DNA from: Pseudomonas sp. SCA2728.1_7
GTDB taxonomy: Bacteria; Pseudomonadota; Gammaproteobacteria; Pseudomonadales; Pseudomonadaceae
Length of the DNA: 64,000 bases
Assembly (NCBI RefSeq): GCF_018138145.1
Contig: NZ_CP073104.1
Span: forward strand, 4,407,001-4,471,000
Direction: 5' to 3'
A program made the position numbers and the translations under genes. Positions 57,365-64,000 of this stretch are shown one piece after another. A model generated the notes under the pieces. The model worked only from the letters and a program-made list of their open reading frames with translations, did no database searches and was not told where the DNA came from. The number at the start of each line of letters is the position of its first letter. Within the stretch, counting starts at the first letter, position 1.

Positions 57365-58981
57365 GTGGCCCACCCTGCCCAACGCCGCTGGTACCCCATC
57401 GTCTTCGCCATCGCCGCGCTGGTGCTGTTGCCCCTGAGCGTTCTGCTGCTCTCCTGGCAGACCATCGACCAGCAAATCTGGTCGCACCTGTGGGAAACCC
57501 AGATGCCACGCCTGCTGGGCAATACTCTGACGCTGGTCGTTGGCGTCGGTGTCGGTGTGACGCTGCTCGGCGTCAGCCTCGCCTGGCTCACCAGCCTTTG
57601 CGAGTTCCCCGGGCGGCGCTGGCTCGACTGGGCGCTGATGCTGCCTTTCGCCATTCCGGCCTACGTACTGGCGTTCGTCTTCGTCGGCCTGCTCGACTTC
57701 GCCGGCCCCGTACAGACCCTGCTGCGCGAATGGTTCGGCACCGGTCTGCGCCTGCCACGGGTGCGCTCCACCGGCGGGGTGATCATCGTGCTGGTGCTGG
57801 TCTTTTATCCCTACGTTTACCTGCTGGCGCGCACCGCGTTCCTCGCCCAGGGCAAAGGCCTGATGGAAGCCGCACGGGTACTTGGCCAGTCGCCGTGGCA
57901 AGCCTTCTGGCGGGTGGCGTTGCCGATGGCGCGTCCGGCCATCGGTTCGGGCGTGGCGCTGGCGCTGATGGAAACCCTGGCCGATTTCGGTGCAGTGTCG
58001 GTGTTCAACTTCGACACCTTCACCACCGCCATCTACAAAACCTGGTACGGCTTCTTCAGCCTGCCGAGCGCCGCGCAACTGGCCAGCCTGTTGCTGCTGG
58101 TGGTGATGTTGGTGCTCTACGGTGAACGCCGTGCGCGCGGTGCCAACCGGGCAAGCAACGAGCGGCCACGGGTCAAAGCCTTGTATCACTTGCGCGGATT
58201 CAAGGCCCTCGCGGCGATGAGTTGGTGTGGATTGGTGTTCGCCTGCGCTTTCGTCATTCCGATGCTGCAACTGATCGTCTGGTTCTGGCAGCGCGGGCGT
58301 TTCGATCTCGATGAGCGCTACGCCGGGCTGATCCTGCACACCCTGTATCTGGGCGGCATGGCGGCGCTGATTACGGTCAGTGTTGCCCTACTGCTTGCGT
58401 TTGCCCGGAGGCTGGCGCCGACGCAGGCGATCAACTCTGGTGTTGGTCTGGCCAACCTTGGCTACGCCTTGCCGGGTTCGGTGCTGGCGGTGTCGATCAT
58501 GCTGGCCTTCAGTTACTTGGATCGAGAATTGGTCATCCCGCTCTCCGGATGGCTCGGTGGCGCAGGCAAACCGTTACTGCTTGGCAGCCTGGCGGCACTG
58601 TTGATGGCTTATCTGGTGCGTTTCATCGCGGTCGCTTACGGCCCGCTGGAAAGCAGTCTGGCGCGTATACGGCCATCTTTGCCCGAAGCGGCACGTAGCC
58701 TGGGTGTCAGTGGGCCGCGACTGTTTTTCAAAGTGTATCTGCCGTTGTTACTGCCCGGCACGTTGAGCGCGGCGTTGCTGGTGTTCGTCGATGTGCTCAA
58801 GGAAATGCCCGCGACCCTGCTGATGCGCCCATTTGGCTGGGACACGCTGGCCGTACGCATCTTTGAAATGACCAGCGAAGGCGAATGGGCGCGTGCGTCG
58901 TTGCCAGCGCTGACCCTGGTTCTGGTCGGATTGTTACCGGTCATCGGCCTGATTCGCCGCTCTGCCCATCGAAACACTTAG
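57365..58981 (+). CDS. Ferric iron ABC transporter permease (HitB/FbpB-like)
   Basis: A 538-residue inner-membrane permease with about 12 hydrophobic segments and two fused permease halves, each with an EAA loop (EAARVLGQSPWQAFWRVALP at about 168-187; EAARSLGVSGPRLFFKVYLP at about 440-459). It starts with GTG at 57365 with only a weak ribosome site, so the start is less sure. Pairs with the SBP gene upstream to import Fe(III). No ATPase gene follows; gcvT starts 157 bases later. Confidence 0.92.
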   Translation: MAHPAQRRWYPIVFAIAALVLLPLSVLLLSWQTIDQQIWSHLWETQMPRLLGNTLTLVVGVGVGVTLLGVSLAWLTSLCEFPGRRWLDWALMLPFAIPAYVLAFVFVGLLDFAGPVQTLLREWFGTGLRLPRVRSTGGVIIVLVLVFYPYVYLLARTAFLAQGKGLMEAARVLGQSPWQAFWRVALPMARPAIGSGVALALMETLADFGAVSVFNFDTFTTAIYKTWYGFFSLPSAAQLASLLLLVVMLVLYGERRARGANRASNERPRVKALYHLRGFKALAAMSWCGLVFACAFVIPMLQLIVWFWQRGRFDLDERYAGLILHTLYLGGMAALITVSVALLLAFARRLAPTQAINSGVGLANLGYALPGSVLAVSIMLAFSYLDRELVIPLSGWLGGAGKPLLLGSLAALLMAYLVRFIAVAYGPLESSLARIRPSLPEAARSLGVSGPRLFFKVYLPLLLPGTLSAALLVFVDVLKEMPATLLMRPFGWDTLAVRIFEMTSEGEWARASLPALTLVLVGLLPVIGLIRRSAHRNT

Positions 58982-59060
58982 TAGTGAGTCCTGAATCATG
59001 CGGCTACAATGCGCGGCATTCGGTGCGGTTCGTCTGACAGATCTTTTCGCTGAAATTGGC

Positions 59061-59087
59061 TGAAAGCCTTCTATTACAAGGCTTTCA
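59061..59087 (+). promoter_or_regulatory. Hairpin in the gcvT leader
   Basis: Perfect 10-base stem TGAAAGCCTT / AAGGCTTTCA, 7-base loop, 51 bases before gcvT. No T-run follows, and I see no glycine-riboswitch core, so its role is open. Confidence 0.45.
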
Positions 59088-59137
59088 CGCTGTGCAGCGA
59101 CTGTCCGCACCTTCGCCACGCCCGGAAGGAGAAACCC

Positions 59138-60220
59138 ATGGGACAGCGTACGCCTCTGTATGACCTGCATCTCGCCCTCGGCGCGAAGATGGTCGATTTT
59201 GGCGGTTGGGACATGCCTCTGCATTACGGCTCGCAGGTCGAGGAACACCACGAAGTGCGCCGCGATTGCGGGGTGTTCGATGTATCCCACATGACCGTGA
59301 TCGATGTCACCGGCCCCCAGGCCAAAGCCTGGTTGCAGCATTTGCTGGCCAATGATGTCGACCGCCTGCATCGCCCTGGCCGTGCGTTGTACAGCACCAT
59401 GCTCAACGAGCGCGGCGGCATCGTCGACGACATGATCGTCTACCGCCTCGACGACGCTTATCGACTGGTGTTCAACGCTTCCACCCGCGATCAGGATCTG
59501 GCCTGGATGAACGCGCAGCGCGGCGATTACGACGTGCAGCTGCACGAGCGCGCCGAACTGGCGATGCTCGCCATTCAAGGTCCACAGGCCCGGCACAAGA
59601 TTGCCGAACTGGTGACCCAGTCGCGCGCCACGCTGATCCAGCACCTCAAGCCATTCGAAGGCTACACCGACGGTGACTGGTTTATCGCCCGTACCGGTTA
59701 TACCGGTGAAGATGGTCTGGAAATCTGCCTGCCGGCCAGTCAGGCGCCGGGGTTCTTCAACGATCTGGTCGGCGCCGGTATTTCCCCGATCGGCCTCGGC
59801 GCCCGCGACACTCTGCGCGTTGAGGCCGGAATGAACCTCTACGGTCAGGACATTCATCAGGACGTTTCGCCGCTGGCGTCGAACATGGCCTGGAGCATTG
59901 CCTGGGAACCGGCCTCGCGCCAGTTCATCGGTCGCACTGCGCTGGAAGCGGAAAAAGCCGCCGGCGTTGCGCACAAACTGGTCGGCCTGGTGCTGGAAGA
60001 ACGCGGCGTTTTGCGCGCTCATCAAGTGGTTCGCATCGCCGATGTTGGCGAAGGGGAGATCACCAGTGGTAGTTTCTCTCCTACGCTAAGCAAATCGATT
60101 GCCCTGGCGCGTGTTCCGATGGCAACCGCCGACCGCGCCGAAGTGGAAATCCGTGGCAAGTGGTACCCGGTGCGAGTGGTCAAACCGACCTTCGTACGCC
60201 ACGGCAAAACTTTGATCTAA
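59138..60220 (+). CDS. gcvT: Glycine cleavage system T protein (aminomethyltransferase)
   Basis: Transfers the methylene group of the H-protein aminomethyl arm to THF, releasing ammonia. 360 residues; [20 protein letters not shown] near the N-terminus, [25 protein letters not shown] (THF site) and [20 protein letters not shown] with the catalytic Asp. Strong GGAAGGAG ribosome site. First gene of the gcvT-H-P cluster (the copy equivalent to gcvT1-H1-P1 of P. aeruginosa). Confidence 0.95.
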   Translation: MGQRTPLYDLHLALGAKMVDFGGWDMPLHYGSQVEEHHEVRRDCGVFDVSHMTVIDVTGPQAKAWLQHLLANDVDRLHRPGRALYSTMLNERGGIVDDMIVYRLDDAYRLVFNASTRDQDLAWMNAQRGDYDVQLHERAELAMLAIQGPQARHKIAELVTQSRATLIQHLKPFEGYTDGDWFIARTGYTGEDGLEICLPASQAPGFFNDLVGAGISPIGLGARDTLRVEAGMNLYGQDIHQDVSPLASNMAWSIAWEPASRQFIGRTALEAEKAAGVAHKLVGLVLEERGVLRAHQVVRIADVGEGEITSGSFSPTLSKSIALARVPMATADRAEVEIRGKWYPVRVVKPTFVRHGKTLI

Positions 60221-60269
60221 CCTTTTTCCGGCGGGCATGACCGCTGACCCAATTCCGAGGACACCGAAG

Positions 60270-60653
60270 ATGAGCAATATCCCCGCTGAACTGCGTTTTG
60301 CCGAAAGTCATGAATGGGCACGTCTGGAAGCCGACGGCACCGTCACCGTGGGCATCAGCGATCACGCGCAGGAAGCGCTGGGCGATGTGGTGTTCGTCGA
60401 GCTGACTGAAGTGGGCAAGGTGTTCGCCGCTGAAGATCAGGCTGGCGTCGTTGAATCGGTGAAAGCTGCTTCCGACATCTATTCGCCGATCAGCGGTGAA
60501 GTGATCGCAATCAACGAAGAGCTGGGCGGCTCGCCTGAGCTGCTGAACTCCGACCCGTATGGCGCGTGGATCTTCAAGCTCAAGCCAAGCGACAAGGCTG
60601 AGCTGGACAAGCTGCTGGATGCAGCGGCGTACAAGGCCGCCATCGGAGAGTAA
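60270..60653 (+). CDS. gcvH: Glycine cleavage system H protein
   Basis: 127-residue lipoyl carrier shuttling the aminomethyl intermediate between P, T and L proteins. Lipoyl lysine K65 in [10 protein letters not shown]; the ATG at 60270 gives [20 protein letters not shown], the family start. Followed by a strong terminator, so gcvP may have its own promoter. Confidence 0.96.
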   Translation: MSNIPAELRFAESHEWARLEADGTVTVGISDHAQEALGDVVFVELTEVGKVFAAEDQAGVVESVKAASDIYSPISGEVIAINEELGGSPELLNSDPYGAWIFKLKPSDKAELDKLLDAAAYKAAIGE

Positions 60654-60670
60654 GCGTTAAGCAATACCCA

Positions 60671-60695
60671 AAGCCCCGACTCGTCGGGGCTTTTT
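60671..60695 (+). terminator. Rho-independent terminator after gcvH
   Basis: Stem AAGCCCCGAC / GTCGGGGCTT, loop TC, T5. It lies within the gcvT-H-P cluster, before a REP pair and gcvP. Confidence 0.9.
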
Positions 60696-60715
60696 CATGG
60701 GCGATACAAATCCCC

Positions 60716-60804
60716 TGTAGGAGTGAGCCTGCTCGCGATAGCGCTCTTTCAGACACATTAATGCTGACTGACACACCGCTATCGCGAGCAGGCTCACTCC
60801 TACA
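60716..60804. repeat. REP pair, long-spacer class (89 bp)
   Basis: Inward REP copies with the AGCG.../...CGCT arm ends and nested GTCAG-type arms, between the gcvH terminator and gcvP. Confidence 0.9.
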
Positions 60805-60903
60805 GGGGGACGCGGTGCACTGAAAATGGGTTGCCATGTGGGCTGCTATGCTGGTTTGACCGTGTTGCATTGACGCCGAGCGCCAGCCAAGAGAGAGCCC
60901 GTC

Positions 60904-63777
60904 ATGTCCCAGTTGCCGTCCCTGAGCCAGTTACGCGATCCCGACGCTTTTCTGCGCCGCCACCTCGGTCCCGACATCGCCGAACAACAGGCGATGCTCG
61001 ACAGTCTCGGCCTCGGTAGTCGAATCGAACTGATCGAGCAAACGGTGCCGCCAGGCATTCGCTTCAATCGCGCGCTCGACCTGCCACCGGCGCTGGATGA
61101 ACAAGCAGCGCTGGCCAAACTGCGCGGTTATGCCGAACAGAATCAGGTCTGGACCAGCCTGATCGGCATGGGCTATCACGGCACACTGACGCCGACCGTC
61201 ATCCTGCGCAACGTCCTGGAAAATCCCGGCTGGTACACCGCGTACACGCCGTATCAACCGGAGATCGCCCAGGGCCGGCTCGAAGCGCTGCTGAATTTTC
61301 AGCAGTTGACCATCGACCTCACCGGGCTCGAATTGGCCAACGCCTCACTGCTCGATGAAGCCACGGCAGCGGCGGAAGCCATGGCGCTGGCCAAGCGTGT
61401 GGCGAAGTCGAAGAGCAACCTGTTCTTCGTCGATGAGAACTGTCATCCGCAAACCATTTCCGTGGTGCAGACCCGCGCCGAAGGCTTCGGTTTCGAGCTG
61501 ATCATCGACGCTGTGGATAACTTGAAACAGCATCAGGTGTTTGGCGCGCTGCTGCAGTATCCCGACACTCACGGCGAGATCCGTGATCTGCGGCCGTTGA
61601 TCGATCACTTGCATGCGCAGCAGGCCCTGGCGTGTGTGGCGACCGATTTGTTGAGCTTGCTGTTGCTGACACCGCCGGGCGAACTGGGCGCCGATGTGGT
61701 GTTCGGCTCGTCCCAGCGCTTTGGCGTGCCGATGGGTTATGGCGGTCCGCACGCGGCGTTCTTTGCCAGTCGCGAGGAATACAAACGGGCGATTCCGGGG
61801 CGGATCATCGGTGTGTCGAAAGATGCCCGGGGCAACGTGGCGCTGCGCATGGCGTTGCAAACCCGCGAGCAACATATCCGCCGTGAGAAGGCCAATTCGA
61901 ACATCTGCACCGCGCAGGTGCTGCTGGCCAACATCGCCAGTTTCTACGCGGTGTATCACGGCCCGGAAGGTTTGAAACGCATCGCCCAGCGCACGCATCG
62001 GTTGACCTGCATTCTGGCGGCCGGGCTTGAGCGCAAAGGCATCAGTCGGGTCAATGCGCAGTTCTTCGACACCCTGACGCTGGACGTCGGCGGTGCGCAA
62101 ACCGCGATTATCGAAAGCGCTCAAGCCGCACAGATCAATCTGAGAATACTCGGGCGCGGTCGAGTGGGGCTGAGTCTCGATGAGACGTGCGATGAGAGCA
62201 CCGTGGCCAAGCTGTTCGATGTGCTGCTCGGCGCCGATCATGGGTTGAATGTCGATGAACTTGACGCTGAAGCCCTGAGCTCGGGCATCCCCGACAACCT
62301 TCAGCGCAAAACCCCGTACCTGCGCCACCCGGTGTTCAACGCTCATCACAGCGAAACCGAGATGCTGCGCTATCTCAAACAACTGGAAAACAAGGATCTG
62401 GCGCTCAACCAGTCGATGATCCCGCTGGGCTCCTGCACCATGAAACTCAACGCCACCAGCGAAATGATCCCGATTACCTGGCCGCAATTCGCCAATCTGC
62501 ATCCGTTTGTGCCCCGCGAGCAGGCCGTCGGTTACACATTGATGATCGAGGAGCTGGAGCGCTGGCTGTGCGCAATCACCGGGTTCGATGCGATCTGCAT
62601 GCAGCCCAACTCCGGCGCCCAAGGCGAGTACGCCGGGCTGCTGGCGATCCGCAAATATCATGAGAGCCGTCAGCAGGGTGCGCGGGATATCTGCCTGATT
62701 CCGTCCTCGGCCCACGGCACCAACCCGGCCTCGGCGCAGATGGCCGGAATGCGCGTGGTGATCGTCGAATGCGACGAGGCGGGCAACGTCGATCTGCCGG
62801 ATTTGAAAGCGAAAGCCGCCGAGGCTGGGGATAAGTTGTCGTGCCTGATGGCAACCTATCCGTCGACTCACGGTGTGTACGAGGAGGGCATCAGCGAGAT
62901 CTGCGAGGTTATCCACAAGCATGGCGGTCAGGTGTACATGGACGGCGCCAACCTCAACGCGCAGGTCGGGCTGGCGCGGCCGGCGGACATCGGCGCCGAC
63001 GTGTCCCATATGAACCTGCACAAGACTTTCTGCATTCCCCATGGCGGCGGTGGGCCGGGCATGGGCCCGATCGGCATTCGTGCGCATCTGGCGCCGTTCG
63101 TCGCCAATCACCCGGTGGTGCCAATCGATGGGCCGTTGGCGCAGAACGGCGCCGTCAGCGCGGCGCCATGGGGCAGTGCAAGTATTCTGCCGATCAGTTG
63201 GATGTACATCGCCATGATGGGCCCACAGTTGGCGGATGCCAGCGAGGTGGCGATTCTGGCAGCGAATTACCTGGCGCAACATTTATCCGGTGCGTTCCCG
63301 GTGTTGTATACCGGGCGCAATGGGCGCGTGGCTCATGAATGCATTCTGGATTTGCGGCCATTGAAGGCGCAGACCGGGATCAGTGAGGAGGACGTCGCCA
63401 AGCGTCTGATGGATTACGGTTTCCATGCGCCGACCATGTCCTTCCCGGTGCCGGGAACCTTGATGGTCGAGCCGACCGAGAGTGAATCCAAGGCTGAACT
63501 GGACCGCTTTATCGGTGCAATGTTGAGCATTCGCGCAGAAATCACTGAGGTGCAGAACGGCAACTGGCCGGCCGAGGACAACCCGTTGAAACGAGCGCCG
63601 CATACCCTGGCGGATGTCACCGGAGTTTGGGAGCGGCCCTACAGCATCGAGCAGGGCATTACCCCGGATGCGCACACCAAGGCGCACAAGTATTGGCCGG
63701 CGGTGAATCGGGTCGACAATGTCTACGGCGATCGCAACCTGTTCTGCGCCTGCGTCCCGGTGGATGATTACCGCTGA
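60904..63777 (+). CDS. gcvP: Glycine dehydrogenase (decarboxylating), P protein
   Basis: PLP enzyme that decarboxylates glycine and loads the residue onto GcvH lipoate. 957 residues, the one-chain form (N and C halves fused). The PLP lysine is K707 in [20 protein letters not shown]; the glycine-rich loop [18 protein letters not shown] is at about 514-531. Starts [20 protein letters not shown]. Separated from gcvH by a terminator and a REP pair, so transcription may be partly independent. Confidence 0.97.
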   Translation: MSQLPSLSQLRDPDAFLRRHLGPDIAEQQAMLDSLGLGSRIELIEQTVPPGIRFNRALDLPPALDEQAALAKLRGYAEQNQVWTSLIGMGYHGTLTPTVILRNVLENPGWYTAYTPYQPEIAQGRLEALLNFQQLTIDLTGLELANASLLDEATAAAEAMALAKRVAKSKSNLFFVDENCHPQTISVVQTRAEGFGFELIIDAVDNLKQHQVFGALLQYPDTHGEIRDLRPLIDHLHAQQALACVATDLLSLLLLTPPGELGADVVFGSSQRFGVPMGYGGPHAAFFASREEYKRAIPGRIIGVSKDARGNVALRMALQTREQHIRREKANSNICTAQVLLANIASFYAVYHGPEGLKRIAQRTHRLTCILAAGLERKGISRVNAQFFDTLTLDVGGAQTAIIESAQAAQINLRILGRGRVGLSLDETCDESTVAKLFDVLLGADHGLNVDELDAEALSSGIPDNLQRKTPYLRHPVFNAHHSETEMLRYLKQLENKDLALNQSMIPLGSCTMKLNATSEMIPITWPQFANLHPFVPREQAVGYTLMIEELERWLCAITGFDAICMQPNSGAQGEYAGLLAIRKYHESRQQGARDICLIPSSAHGTNPASAQMAGMRVVIVECDEAGNVDLPDLKAKAAEAGDKLSCLMATYPSTHGVYEEGISEICEVIHKHGGQVYMDGANLNAQVGLARPADIGADVSHMNLHKTFCIPHGGGGPGMGPIGIRAHLAPFVANHPVVPIDGPLAQNGAVSAAPWGSASILPISWMYIAMMGPQLADASEVAILAANYLAQHLSGAFPVLYTGRNGRVAHECILDLRPLKAQTGISEEDVAKRLMDYGFHAPTMSFPVPGTLMVEPTESESKAELDRFIGAMLSIRAEITEVQNGNWPAEDNPLKRAPHTLADVTGVWERPYSIEQGITPDAHTKAHKYWPAVNRVDNVYGDRNLFCACVPVDDYR

Positions 63778-63801
63778 ACTCTCTGGTGGCACACTGTCTC
63801 C

Positions 63802-63890
63802 TGTAGGAGTGAGCCTGCTCGCGATAGCGGTGAATCAGTCACCGGAGAATTTGCTGATACACCGCTATCGCGAGCAGGCTCACTCCTACA
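63802..63890. repeat. REP pair, long-spacer class (89 bp)
   Basis: Inward REP copies with arm ends AGCGGT / ACCGCT and a nested internal pair; it follows gcvP. Confidence 0.9.
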
Positions 63891-63919
63891 AGGGATTGTG
63901 GTGATCCTGAAATCCGGGC

Positions 63920-63952
63920 AAAAAAATGCCGCTCATTTGAGCGGCATTTTTT
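63920..63952. terminator. Bidirectional Rho-independent terminator after gcvP
   Basis: 10-base stem ATGCCGCTCA / TGAGCGGCAT with A-run and T-run on the two sides; shared with the convergent gene that enters from the right edge. Confidence 0.88.
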
Positions 63953-63953
63953 G

Positions 63954-64000
63954 TTACTCGGAAGCCACGGCGTTCTTCGCCAGAATCGCATTCGCCAGTT
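63954..64000 (-). CDS. C-terminal end of a minus-strand gene (partial)
   Basis: On the minus strand the last 15 codons of a gene are visible, ending LANAILAKNAVASE before TAA at 63954. Too short to identify. Its stop lies two bases from the shared terminator. Confidence 0.6.
   Translation of the reverse strand, partial: LANAILAKNAVASE

Noticed and set aside
59061..59087. Glycine riboswitch in front of gcvT
   Set aside because: The hairpin is there, but no glycine-aptamer core sequence could be recognised in 58982-59137.
61345..63282. 645-codon open frame on the minus strand
   Set aside because: Antisense shadow of gcvP.

Overview
The window is chromosomal DNA of a Pseudomonas, most likely of the P. 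fluorescens group. Reasons: high GC and codon use; the P. aeruginosa-like order cyaA, argH, algR-hemC-hemD-hemX-hemY, dsb, algQ, FKBP, algP, hemB, ppk/ppx, trxA-rho, ubiD, glpT, ygfA-6S RNA-zapA, pepP-ubiH-ubiI, iron ABC transporter, gcvTHP; and many REP-type palindromes with a GAGTGAGCCTGCTCGCGA core. The gene order matches, from memory, roughly PA5272 down to PA5213 of PAO1.

Layout. 1-2374: 5'-proximal part of class I adenylate cyclase cyaA (minus strand, runs off the left edge). 2558-5627: small conserved proteins, a glutathione S-transferase and argH. 6099-15129: response regulator algR without an adjacent sensor gene, the haem cluster hemCDXY, a DsbB-type oxidoreductase, the anti-sigma factor algQ, an FKBP isomerase, the histone-like algP with long KPAA repeats, and a TIGR02444 protein. 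15180-18499: ABC-F ATPase, small MscS-type channel, LysE-type exporter. 18553-19858: an intact IS3-family insertion sequence with terminal repeats, a 3-bp target duplication and a textbook -1 frameshift site. 19923-24689: a minus-strand block of envelope genes (CsgG/LpoB-fold periplasmic protein, LpoB-like, YcfL-like, and two paralogous COG3014 lipoproteins), the most accessory-looking part of the window. 24941-29128: cytochrome c-FTR1 iron permease, YaiI, ElbB, DedA.

29336-34383: hemB-ppk, preceded by a candidate PhoB-dependent promoter, converging on ppx. 34591-38401: a polar amino acid ABC transporter with a divergent FadR-type regulator. 38522-43033: trxA, rho, ubiD and a flavin reductase. 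43230-49380: ChaC-like protein, glpT, a secreted histidine phosphatase, a TonB-domain protein, a quinone oxidoreductase, a FliL-like protein, an EVE protein and a 51-residue membrane peptide. 49417-55776: ygfA, 6S RNA, zapA, a ZapB-like coiled coil, ygfB, pepP, and ubiH-DUF4442-ubiI. 55998-58981: ferric iron SBP and permease with a candidate Fur box. 59138-63777: glycine cleavage genes gcvT, gcvH, gcvP. 63954-64000: the last codons of a minus-strand gene.

Themes that link the genes: tetrapyrrole synthesis (hemC, hemD, hemB), iron uptake (FTR1, HitAB-like), polyphosphate turnover (ppk/ppx), ubiquinone synthesis (ubiD, ubiH, ubiI), and one-carbon/folate metabolism (ygfA, gcvTHP). Nine REP pairs in two spacing classes, one degenerate pair and two copies of a 150-bp TIR element fill many intergenic gaps. 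No CRISPR array, prophage or tRNA was seen.
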